A stretch of 10,270 nt of DNA from an uncultured Pseudoflavonifractor sp. (lineage in GTDB: Bacteria; Bacillota_A; Clostridia; Oscillospirales; Oscillospiraceae). The translations under genes and the position numbers were made by a program. The stretch lies in assembly GCA_947575475.1 (NCBI GenBank), contig CANPNN010000037.1, forward strand, positions 1-10,270, written 5' to 3'. Shown in pieces: positions 1 through 5,985 of the stretch (within the stretch, counting starts at the first letter, position 1; every line of letters begins with the position of its first letter). The notes under the pieces are model-generated. The model was not told the origin of the DNA, searched no databases, and saw only the letters and a list, made by a program, of their open reading frames with translations.

Positions 1-106
1 TATGTAACGGGTCGCCCTCTCTGATACGCATGGTCCGGCGGATCTCCTTGGGGATCACTACCCGCCCCAGGTCGTCGATCCGCCGCACGATTCCAGTCGC
101 TTTCAT
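1..106 (-). CDS. spoVT: Stage V sporulation protein T, N-terminal part (AbrB-type regulator)
   Basis: This is the 5' end of a gene that continues beyond the window; 35 codons are visible. The protein begins MKATGIVRRIDDLGRVVIPK and continues EIRRTMRIREGDPLH, which is the swapped-hairpin AbrB/SpoVT DNA-binding domain. From memory it matches Bacillus subtilis SpoVT almost residue for residue. SpoVT is a forespore transcription factor that tunes sigma-G-dependent genes late in sporulation. SpoVT carries a C-terminal GAF-like domain after this one, which would lie outside the window. The start is set by a GGAGGAG ribosome binding site a few bases upstream. Other AbrB paralogues share the core motif, but the exact MKATGIVRRIDDLGRVVIPK opening favours SpoVT. 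Confidence 0.9.
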   Translation of the reverse strand, partial: MKATGIVRRIDDLGRVVIPKEIRRTMRIREGDPLH

Positions 107-118
107 TTTCTCTCTCCT

Positions 119-161
119 CCTGCGGTTTTTTCGCGCGATTGACATTTCTATTATCCGCAGG
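119..161. repeat. Inverted repeat over the spoVT ribosome binding site
   Basis: CCTGCGG (119-125) and CCGCAGG (155-161) are perfect 7-base inverted copies 29 bases apart. The gene-proximal arm abuts and partly overlaps the spoVT Shine-Dalgarno sequence. The distal arm lies upstream of the predicted transcription start, so only read-through RNA from the upstream operon could form the hairpin. I see no intrinsic terminator between the glucosidase stop at 212 and spoVT. Confidence 0.4.
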
Positions 162-177
162 TTCCTTTTCCCTATGC
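149..177 (-). promoter_or_regulatory. Putative forespore (sigma-G/sigma-F type) promoter of spoVT
   Basis: On the minus strand GCATA (173-177) is followed after 17 bases by GATAATA (149-155). The sigma-G consensus is about GHATR, 17-18 bases, then CATnnTA, so only the first base of the -10 box deviates. Transcription would begin near 142, giving a leader of about 36 nt. B. subtilis spoVT is known to be sigma-G dependent, which supports the assignment. Confidence 0.5.
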
Positions 178-211
178 AGGAGTTTTTGACGGAATGATTT
201 GGTAAATTTGT

Positions 212-1657
212 TCAGCTCAGGTCGGCGCCGTTGGAGGCGATCACTTTTTTGTACCAGTAGAAGCTGTCCTTCCGGATCCGGGCGCACTGTTTGGGGTCGT
301 CGTCGGTGCGGTCCACGTAAATGAGGCCGTAGCGCTTCTTCACCCCATTGGAGGTGGAGAGAAGGTCCACCGCGCTCCAGGGGCAGTAAGCCAGGACCTC
401 CACCCCCTTGTCCACAGCCCGCTTGATGGCCTTGATATTCTCCCGGAGGAAGTCGATGCGGTAGCCGTCGTGGACTTTGCCGTCGGGGGTGAGGGCGTCG
501 TAGGCCCCCAGGCCGTTCTCGGTGATCATGAGGGGCTTGTTGTAGCGGTTATAGAGGTCCCGGAGCATATACTCCATGCCCTGCGGGTCGATGGCCCAGT
601 CCCAGTCGGTGGTGTCCAGAAGGGGGTTGGCGCACATTTCGTAGAAACCAGGGTGGGTCTCAAAGCCGGAGATGTCCCCCTTTTTTCCCGAGCGGTTCAC
701 CCCGCTCCAGGAGATTTTCTTCTCCCCCGGGGGACACCACTTGGCGCACTCGCTGGCGTAGTTGTTGAGGGCCAGGAAGTCGGAGATGGCCAGGGGGTCG
801 GCAAGCAGTTCCAGGTCCCCGGGCTCCATGACGGGGGCCAGGCCGTGCTCGGCCAGGTAGAGGTGGGCGGCCTTATTATAATAGCCCTTGAAGTAGACGT
901 CGGTATAGTAGTCGTTGCGGAGGGCCTGGGCGTTCTGCATGGCCATCACGTCCTTGGGGTCGGAGGTGAGGGGGTAGATGGGGCTGTAGCCCAGGGGCGC
1001 TCCCGCCAGACCGCCGGGGACCAGCTCATGGACCAGCTTGTTGGCGATGGCCTGGGCCAGGTTCATGTGGTGGTTGATCTGGTAGCGCTTTTGGTTGTCG
1101 GGGAGGACCTCCTCCGGGATCCAGCACTTCTGGGTCCAGTACTGGACGATGATGCTCTGCTCGTTGATGGTGGTCCAGTAGCGCACCTTATCTCTGAACT
1201 CGGTGATGATATAGCGGGCAAAATACTCGAAATCCTTCACCACCCGGCGGTCCAGCCAGCCGCCGTACTTCTCCACCAGGGCCCAGGGAAGGTCGTAGTG
1301 GTAGAGGGTGACGATGGGCTCGATGCCGTTTTCCAGAAGGGCGTCGATGAGGTCCCGGTAGTACTGGATCCCCTTCTCGTTGACGGGGCCGGTCCCGTCG
1401 GGAAAGACCCGGCTCCAGGCGATGGAGAAGCGGTAGGCGGTGAAGCCCATCTCCTTCATCAGGGCCACGTCCTCCCGGAAATGGTGGTACTGATCGCTGG
1501 CCACCTCGGCGGTGGCGAAGCCGAAGGTCTTGTAGCTGTCCTTGTTTATCATGTCCTGCTGGGAGGCTTTTTTTCCGTCCTCATAGGCGGCGCCCTCCAC
1601 CTGGTAGGCGCTGGTGGAGGCCCCCCAGAGGAAGCCCTTGGGAAACTGATCGCTCAT
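212..1657 (-). CDS. bglA: GH1 6-phospho-beta-glucosidase (third operon gene)
   Basis: This 481-residue protein has the usual GH1 length and belongs to the 6-phospho-beta-glucosidases, cytoplasmic enzymes that hydrolyse PTS-imported phosphorylated beta-glucosides to glucose 6-phosphate plus glucose or aglycone. The N-terminal GH1 signature FPKGFLWGASTSAYQVEGA begins at residue 5. The acid/base is Glu166 in TTINEQ and the nucleophile is Glu380 in ITENG. Ser434, Lys441 and Tyr443 (STSNGVKKRYG) have the spacing of the phosphate-binding triad known from LacG-type 6-phospho-glycosidases, which argues for a phosphorylated substrate. The start at 1657 is chosen because AAAGGAG lies 8 bases upstream; an in-frame ATG at 1687 falls inside a hairpin and has no such site. 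It is the distal gene of the operon, 94 bases after the permease gene. Whether it prefers glucosides or galactosides is not settled by the sequence. Confidence 0.93.
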   Translation of the reverse strand: MSDQFPKGFLWGASTSAYQVEGAAYEDGKKASQQDMINKDSYKTFGFATAEVASDQYHHFREDVALMKEMGFTAYRFSIAWSRVFPDGTGPVNEKGIQYYRDLIDALLENGIEPIVTLYHYDLPWALVEKYGGWLDRRVVKDFEYFARYIITEFRDKVRYWTTINEQSIIVQYWTQKCWIPEEVLPDNQKRYQINHHMNLAQAIANKLVHELVPGGLAGAPLGYSPIYPLTSDPKDVMAMQNAQALRNDYYTDVYFKGYYNKAAHLYLAEHGLAPVMEPGDLELLADPLAISDFLALNNYASECAKWCPPGEKKISWSGVNRSGKKGDISGFETHPGFYEMCANPLLDTTDWDWAIDPQGMEYMLRDLYNRYNKPLMITENGLGAYDALTPDGKVHDGYRIDFLRENIKAIKRAVDKGVEVLAYCPWSAVDLLSTSNGVKKRYGLIYVDRTDDDPKQCARIRKDSFYWYKKVIASNGADLS

Positions 1658-1684
1658 AACTGACGCTCCTTTCATTCCGAGAGA

Positions 1685-1716
1685 CATAGAGGGCAGACTT
1701 CCGTCTGCCCTCTATG
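1685..1716 (-). other. Intercistronic perfect hairpin
   Basis: CATAGAGGGCAGAC (1685-1698) and GTCTGCCCTCTATG (1703-1716) form a perfect 14-bp stem. In the minus-strand mRNA the loop is GGAA, a GNRA-type tetraloop. No U-run follows on either strand, so it is not a normal intrinsic terminator. It sits between the EIIBC stop and the bglA ribosome binding site. An RNA-stability, processing or partial-attenuation role is likely, separating the level of permease mRNA from that of the distal glucosidase. Confidence 0.75.
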
Positions 1717-1751
1717 CCTGGCTATGTATCCTTCTGTATGAGAGAGTCTTT

Positions 1752-3149
1752 TTACCCCTGCTTGGCCTCCGCCCGCTTGCCCAGGATATAGGTAACGACG
1801 AAGGAGATGACCACGGCCAGGACCATGACACCCATGGAGACGATGAGGTTGGTCATACCGCCGCCCATCTCGGCGGGGGTGATGTAGGCGGCGAAGGAGA
1901 TGAAGCCGGGGGTGGAGATCACATACTGGGTCATGCCCAGCAGGCCGGCCACGAAGCCGCCGATACCGCCGCCCAGCATGGCGCCGATGAGGGGGTATTT
2001 CTTGGTGAAGAGGACGCCGTACACGCCGGGCTCGGTGATGCCGCACATAGCGGTGACGCCGGCGCCCACGGCCACGGAGCGCTCCTCCTGCTTCTTGGCG
2101 ATGAGGGCCACGGCCAGGCAGGCGGCGCCCACGGCCACGTTAGCGGGAGCCATGCCGGTGCAGACCAGGGGATCGGAATTCACCTCAGCCAGCAGGGCGA
2201 AGACGATGGGGTAGGTGGCGTTGTTCATGCCGAAGAAGACCATCCAGCAGGTCAGAGCGCCCACCACGGCCACGGCCACAGGAGGCACCGCCCGGTAGAT
2301 GGCCAGAACAGCGTTGGCCAGCCAGGTGCCCGCGGTGTTGCCGATGGGGCCCAGAACGATGAGGGTGACAGGGACGGTGATGAGCATGGTGATCAGCGGG
2401 GTGAAAATGGTCTGCATAAAGCTGGGGAGCTTTTTCCGCAGGAACTTATAGACCACGGACATGAACAGCACGCCCAGGATCACGGGGAAGATGTTGGCGT
2501 TATAGCCGATGGTCTGGATGGGGATGCCGAAAAAGTCCAGGTTCTCCATGCCGTTGATGGTGGTGAACAGCAGGATCGCGCCCAGGAAAGCGCCCAGATA
2601 GCCGTTGGAATTGAGGCGGCTGGCGGCGCTGAAGCCGATGAAGACGGGCAGGAAGTAGAACGTGGCCTGGTTGAGGGCGTAGAACACCTGATAGGTGCCG
2701 GACTCGGGGCTGACCCCGGCGAAGGTGGTGAGCAGGGTCATCACCGCGCCGGTGAGACCGCCGGCCACCAGGACGGGGATCACGGGGGAGAAGGTGCCGC
2801 CGATGAAGGAGAAGATGGCCTCCATGACGCTGCCCTTGACTTTGTTGTTGTCCTGCTTCGCAGCGTCGGGGTCATCCACCGTGCCGCCGGCCTGGATGCC
2901 GTCGATCTTGGTGAACTCCTCATAGAGGCTGGCCACATCCTGGCCGATGACAAACTGGTACTCCCCATTCTGGATGATGAGGTTGAGGACGCCGGGGATC
3001 TCCTTGGCCTTGGCCTCCTCCACCTTGGAGCTGTCCCGGAGCTGCATCCGCAGACGGGTCATGCAGTGGGACACGTTGGAGATGTTGCCCTCGCCGCCTA
3101 CCACGGCGACGATGCTCTGGGCCAGTGCTTTGTAGTCTTTCTTTGCCAT
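1752..3149 (-). CDS. PTS beta-glucoside transporter, EIIBC component
   Basis: This 465-residue protein is a phosphotransferase-system permease of the glucose/sucrose/beta-glucoside family. The cytoplasmic EIIB domain (about residues 1-80) has the phosphorylated Cys29 in SHCMTRLRM and the conserved IPGVLN at 51-56. After a charged linker (81-105) comes a multi-pass EIIC membrane domain (about 107-455), with hydrophobic segments throughout and the conserved GITEPGVYGV at 370-379. The protein ends soon after the last membrane segment, so the EIIA domain found in BglF/BglP-type EIIBCA proteins (about 610-630 residues) is absent; EIIA must come from another gene. The loop where BglF-type proteins have GMHW reads GMNNATYP here. 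It would import and phosphorylate a beta-glucoside for the flanking glucosidases. A GGGAGG site precedes the start, and the gene lies 19 bases after the upstream glucosidase. The exact sugar is unknown. Confidence 0.93.
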   Translation of the reverse strand: MAKKDYKALAQSIVAVVGGEGNISNVSHCMTRLRMQLRDSSKVEEAKAKEIPGVLNLIIQNGEYQFVIGQDVASLYEEFTKIDGIQAGGTVDDPDAAKQDNNKVKGSVMEAIFSFIGGTFSPVIPVLVAGGLTGAVMTLLTTFAGVSPESGTYQVFYALNQATFYFLPVFIGFSAASRLNSNGYLGAFLGAILLFTTINGMENLDFFGIPIQTIGYNANIFPVILGVLFMSVVYKFLRKKLPSFMQTIFTPLITMLITVPVTLIVLGPIGNTAGTWLANAVLAIYRAVPPVAVAVVGALTCWMVFFGMNNATYPIVFALLAEVNSDPLVCTGMAPANVAVGAACLAVALIAKKQEERSVAVGAGVTAMCGITEPGVYGVLFTKKYPLIGAMLGGGIGGFVAGLLGMTQYVISTPGFISFAAYITPAEMGGGMTNLIVSMGVMVLAVVISFVVTYILGKRAEAKQG

Positions 3150-3168
3150 TTCTCTTTACCTCCCTTTC

Positions 3169-4632
3169 TTATTTGGAAAAGTCGCGCCAGTCTTCCATAT
3201 CACAGCCCCAGTCCTGTCCGTTGGACTTGATGAGGCGGGAATACCAGTCGAAGGAGTCCTTCTTGTAGCGCTTCAGGTCCCGCTGGTCCTCGTCGGTGGT
3301 GTTGACGAAGACGATGCCGTAGCGCTTGGCCATGCCGTTGCCGGTGCTGAGCAGGTCCATGAAGCTCCAGAAGTTGAAGCCGAAGACCTCCACCCCGTCC
3401 TGGATGGCCAGGCCGATGTTGTAGGCGTACTCCCGCAGGTATTTGATGCGGTAGTCGTCGTGGATCTTCCCGTCGGGACCCAGATCCTCGTGGGCGCCGT
3501 AACCCGCCTCGGTGATGATCATGGGCAGGTGGTAGTGGTCCCACAGGTACCGCAGGGAGTAGCGCATACACACCGGGTCGATGTGCCAGTCCCAGTCGGT
3601 GACCTCCACGTTGGGGTTGCGGCCCAGAGCATACTCTCCGGGGAAGTTGGGGTAGATGAAGTCCCCCTTGACGCCGGACTTATTCAGGCCGATCTCCTGA
3701 AGGTGGCCGTTATCGGGGGCCAGACCCATGTCGCTGCGGTAGCAGTTGACGGCGATGAAGTCGATCTTGGCCTGGGCGATAAGCTCCATGTCGCCGGGGA
3801 GGATCTTGGGGTCGATGTTGTTCTCGGCCCAGTAATTTTTCACGAAGGAGCTATACTCCCGGAAGACATAGAGGTCGTCCCAGATCTTCTGGGTCAACTC
3901 CTCGGCGTTCATGGCGGCGATCTGGTCCTCAGGCTTGCTGGAGGCGGGATAGATGGGCACGTAGCCGGGGACGGGGCCGATCTTGCCCCCCTCCACCATC
4001 TCGTGGCAGGCGATGACCGCCTTGGCGTGGCAGAGGTTCATGATGTGGTTGACCTGCCACTTCTCCTCGAACCAATTGTCGCAGCCCTTGGAGACCCCCA
4101 GCCAGTGGCCGTAGATGATCTGCATATTCTGCTCGTTGATGGACAGCCAGTACTTCACCCGGTCGCCGAACTGCTCAAAGCAGGTGCGGCAGTAAAAGTC
4201 GAACTCGTCAATGATGCCCCGGTCGTGCCAGCCGCCGAACTTCTCGTCCACCCAGCAGGGCATATCGTAGTGGTAGAGGGTGATGATCGGCTCGATGCCG
4301 GCGGCCACCAGCTCGTTGATCAGGTCGTTGTAGAACTGGACGCCCTTGGGGTTCAGCTTCCGGTCGGGGCCGGGGATGATGCGGGACCAGGACAGGGAGA
4401 AGCGGTAGCTCTTGAAGCCGCACTCCTTCATCAGGGCCACGTCCTCCTTAAAGTGGTGGTAGTGGTCGCAGGCCACCGAGTTGTCGGTGTAGGGCTTCTT
4501 GGTCTGGGAGTTCAGGTCGATGATGGCCTGGGTCCTGCCGTCCTCCAGGGTGGCTCCCTCGCACTGCCAGGCGGCGCTGCTGGCGCCCCAGAGGAAGTTT
4601 TCGGGGAACACGGGATGGTTCTTGTGCTTCAT
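3169..4632 (-). CDS. GH1 6-phospho-beta-glucosidase (first operon gene)
   Basis: A 487-residue GH1 enzyme, paralogous to the one at the operon's other end. It opens with FPENFLWGASSAAWQCEGAT (residues 9-28). The acid/base is Glu167 in LSINEQ and the nucleophile is Glu375, in ITEAG rather than the usual ITENG. Ser429, Lys436 and Tyr438 (STGNGMAKRYG) have the spacing of the 6-phosphate-binding triad, so the substrate should be a PTS-phosphorylated beta-glucoside. The C-terminus runs past the usual SNG ending with an acidic tail (CDMEDWRDFSK). The start at 4632 has AAAGGAG 7 bases upstream. As first gene after a regulated leader it should be made only when the leader terminator is read through. 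The TEAG nucleophile context and divergent loops suggest a different aglycone or linkage preference from its paralogue, but this is inference. Confidence 0.92.
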   Translation of the reverse strand: MKHKNHPVFPENFLWGASSAAWQCEGATLEDGRTQAIIDLNSQTKKPYTDNSVACDHYHHFKEDVALMKECGFKSYRFSLSWSRIIPGPDRKLNPKGVQFYNDLINELVAAGIEPIITLYHYDMPCWVDEKFGGWHDRGIIDEFDFYCRTCFEQFGDRVKYWLSINEQNMQIIYGHWLGVSKGCDNWFEEKWQVNHIMNLCHAKAVIACHEMVEGGKIGPVPGYVPIYPASSKPEDQIAAMNAEELTQKIWDDLYVFREYSSFVKNYWAENNIDPKILPGDMELIAQAKIDFIAVNCYRSDMGLAPDNGHLQEIGLNKSGVKGDFIYPNFPGEYALGRNPNVEVTDWDWHIDPVCMRYSLRYLWDHYHLPMIITEAGYGAHEDLGPDGKIHDDYRIKYLREYAYNIGLAIQDGVEVFGFNFWSFMDLLSTGNGMAKRYGIVFVNTTDEDQRDLKRYKKDSFDWYSRLIKSNGQDWGCDMEDWRDFSK

Positions 4633-4722
4633 AAATAAACTCCTTTCTCCTGTCGGTCCTTTATTGATGTCAGCCGGGGCGTTCCCTCCGGCACAACAGC
4701 CTTCTCTTGCCCCTTTCAGGGC

Positions 4723-4774
4723 AAAACAAAAGACCCGAGGACAAGGGCATACTATGCCTCTGTTCCCGAGTCTT
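4723..4774 (-). terminator. Regulated leader terminator of the beta-glucoside operon
   Basis: AAGACTCGGG (4765-4774) pairs with CTCGGGTCTT (4730-4739) including two G-U pairs. The stem continues inward through ACAGAGGCAT/ATGCCCTTGT, and TTTTGTTTTG follows. It lies about 50 nt into the leader and would stop transcription before the first glucosidase gene unless the overlapping RAT is held folded by the antiterminator. Confidence 0.8.
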
Positions 4775-4798
4775 GCTGAACCGAATCATAACAAACTC
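4768..4798 (-). promoter_or_regulatory. RAT, binding site for the BglG/LicT antiterminator
   Basis: The leader RNA reads GAGTTTGTTATGA, then TTCGGT, then TCAGCAAGACTC. This follows the known RAT pattern (GG-UUGUUACUG-loop-CAGGCAAGACC of sac/bgl leaders): outer stem GAGU/ACUC, the UUGUUA and GCAAGA internal-loop strands, and an inner stem UGA/UCA. Its 3' strand (AAGACTC) is also the 5' arm of the terminator that follows, so the two structures exclude each other. The regulator is encoded divergently next to it. Confidence 0.75.
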
Positions 4799-4830
4799 AA
4801 AATTTTATATGCACTTTTTAGAGCAAACAC

Positions 4831-4859
4831 ACTATATCAGATTTATTTTCCTTTGTCCA
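4831..4859 (-). promoter_or_regulatory. Sigma-A promoter of the beta-glucoside operon
   Basis: On the minus strand TGGACA (4854-4859) lies 17 bases from TATAGT (4831-4836), each one mismatch from consensus, with an extended -10 TG at the standard position (TGATATAGT). Transcription should start near 4823, leaving a leader of about 190 nt before the first gene. I found no convincing cre (CcpA) site by eye. Confidence 0.65.
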
Positions 4860-4907
4860 TTGGGCAATCTGCATAAATTTCGAGGGCAATTTTTGACACA
4901 TAGAGAA

Positions 4908-4936
4908 TGGATACGGGGACAAAAACGTAGTATGAT
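4908..4936 (+). promoter_or_regulatory. Likely sigma-A promoter of the antiterminator gene
   Basis: TGGATA (4908-4913) is 17 bases from TATGAT (4931-4936), four and five of six matches to consensus. Transcription would start near 4943, 49 bases before the start codon. No RAT or terminator is seen in this leader, so the regulator does not appear to antiterminate itself. A perfect TTGACA at 4893-4898 has no -10 box at a usable distance. Confidence 0.4.
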
Positions 4937-4991
4937 TAAATAAAACACGTGCATTTTTAGCCTTTTCAGGCGGAAAGCGGGAGGATATCCT

Positions 4992-5819
4992 ATGACCATC
5001 GAACGGGTCCTGAATACCAACGCCGTATTGAGCCGCAACGGTGAGGGGGAGGAGATCATCCTTTTGGGCGCGGGGATCGGTTTTAAGCAGAAACCCGGCG
5101 GAGAGGTGGATATGTCCAAGGCGGAAAAGTGCTTCGTCATGGGCAGCCGCTCCCAGCAGGACCGGTTCCAGCAGCTTCTGGAGAGCATCCCTCAGGAGTA
5201 TATCATGGTGGCCGAACAGATCATCTCCCTGGCTAAGAATGTTTACAATATGACCCTGGCCGAGTCTATCCACATCTCCCTGGCCGACCACATCCACACC
5301 GCTGTGATCAATCTCCAAAGCGGGGTCACCGTGCCCAACTCCCTGCTGCTGGATCTGCAGCAGCTCTACGCCAACGAGTATGAGGTCGGCTCCCAGGCCC
5401 TGTTTCTGGTAAAGGAAGCCCTGGGGTTCCAACTGCCCCGGGACGAGGCGGGCTATATCGCCATGCACCTGGTCAACGCTCAGTACGGAACGGGAAACAG
5501 CAATATCAAGCGGCTGATCGACCTGGTCCAGGATTTGAATACCCGGATCCTCCGGGAGCTGGGGGTGGATCCCGACACCAACTCCCTGAACTACTACCGC
5601 TATATGACCCACCTGAAATTCTTTGCCCAGAGGATCCTTCAGGACCGGCACTACAACGATGACATCGACGGCTTTTTCGATACCCTTCTGGCGAAGTATC
5701 CCAGGGAGTACCAGTGCAGCAGGATGATCTGCCGGTATGTGGAGAAGGTCTATCACTATACCGCCAGCCATGACGAGATCATCTACCTCACCGTCCACCT
5801 GGCCCACATCTCCCGGTGA
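4992..5819 (+). CDS. licT: BglG/LicT-family transcriptional antiterminator
   Basis: A 275-residue RNA-binding antiterminator. Residues 1 to about 57 form the co-antiterminator domain (MTIERVLNTNAVLSRN opening). PRD1 (about 65-170) has His100 in SLADHIH and His159 in GYIAMHL; PRD2 (about 171-275) has His207 in YMTHLKF and His269 in YLTVHL. These four numbers coincide with the phosphorylated histidines of B. subtilis LicT. In that family HPr phosphorylation of PRD2 activates and EII-dependent phosphorylation of PRD1 inactivates, so substrate transport relieves inhibition. The active dimer binds a RAT hairpin and prevents termination. A matching RAT and terminator lie in the divergent leader at 4723-4798, which makes the glucosidase/PTS operon its obvious target. 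A GGGAGG site stands 7 bases before the start. Placement outside the operon, divergently, differs from the bglG-first order in E. coli. Confidence 0.95.
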   Translation: MTIERVLNTNAVLSRNGEGEEIILLGAGIGFKQKPGGEVDMSKAEKCFVMGSRSQQDRFQQLLESIPQEYIMVAEQIISLAKNVYNMTLAESIHISLADHIHTAVINLQSGVTVPNSLLLDLQQLYANEYEVGSQALFLVKEALGFQLPRDEAGYIAMHLVNAQYGTGNSNIKRLIDLVQDLNTRILRELGVDPDTNSLNYYRYMTHLKFFAQRILQDRHYNDDIDGFFDTLLAKYPREYQCSRMICRYVEKVYHYTASHDEIIYLTVHLAHISR

Positions 5820-5840
5820 GGGGGGCCGCACTATTTTTTG

Positions 5841-5876
5841 ACGCCGCAGACGGATCCCGCCGCCTGCGGCGTTTTT
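5841..5876 (+). terminator. Intrinsic terminator after the antiterminator gene
   Basis: ACGCCGCAG (5841-5849) pairs with CTGCGGCGT (5864-5872), followed by a T-run. It separates the antiterminator gene from the downstream GTPase operon, which therefore needs its own promoter. Confidence 0.85.
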
Positions 5877-5887
5877 CGAAAAGGCGG

Positions 5888-5932
5888 GGCCAAAAGAGGA
5901 GATCTTGGCAAATTCCTCTTGATTTTTTGGCC
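5888..5932. repeat. Bulged inverted repeat upstream of the CobW operon
   Basis: GGCCAA plus AAGAGGA (5888-5900) can pair with TCCTCTT (5914-5920) and then TTGGCC (5927-5932), leaving a 6-base bulge. An alternative pairing of GCCAA with TTGGC at 5905-5909 is also possible. It overlaps the predicted -35 box, so it could act as a DNA operator; as RNA it would only exist if transcription starts further upstream. It does not resemble the Zur box I know. Confidence 0.35.
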
Positions 5933-5946
5933 GGGGAGAGTAATAT
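5919..5946 (+). promoter_or_regulatory. Possible promoter of the CobW/FliB-like operon
   Basis: TTGATT (5919-5924) is 16 bases from TAATAT (5941-5946), each four of six matches to sigma-A consensus. It is weak, but a promoter is needed between the terminator ending at 5876 and the gene at 5986, and I see no better candidate. Confidence 0.3.
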
Positions 5947-5985
5947 TAGATGGAAGACATCAAAACCATAAAGGAGAACATTCTT

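Noticed and set aside
470..1663. Long plus-strand open frame opposite the distal glucosidase
   Set aside because: It is antisense to a clear GH1 gene, is Val/Gly/Leu-rich low-complexity translation and has no recognisable domain; a GC-rich shadow.
3460..4638. Long plus-strand open frame opposite the first glucosidase
   Set aside because: Same pattern of antisense shadow as at 470-1663; the minus-strand frame carries all GH1 motifs.
4707..4724. TTGCCC/GGGCAA hairpin after the leader terminator
   Set aside because: Only a 6-bp stem with no U-run after it; it may add to leader structure but is not a separate terminator.
4893..4898. Perfect TTGACA as -35 box for the antiterminator gene
   Set aside because: No -10-like sequence lies 15-19 bases downstream; the TGGATA/TATGAT pair fits better.
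4818..5831. Minus-strand open frame opposite the antiterminator gene
   Set aside because: The plus frame has the full CAT-PRD-PRD architecture; this one is a shadow that also runs into the promoter region.
5941..5948. TAATATTA palindrome as a Zur operator
   Set aside because: It is only 8 bases and lacks the CG-flanked outer halves and central spacer of the Firmicute Zur box; probably just the -10 region.
5950..5985. Upstream in-frame ATG as start of the CobW gene
   Set aside because: It adds 12 residues not typical of the family, and the AAAGGAG site is positioned for the ATG at 5986.
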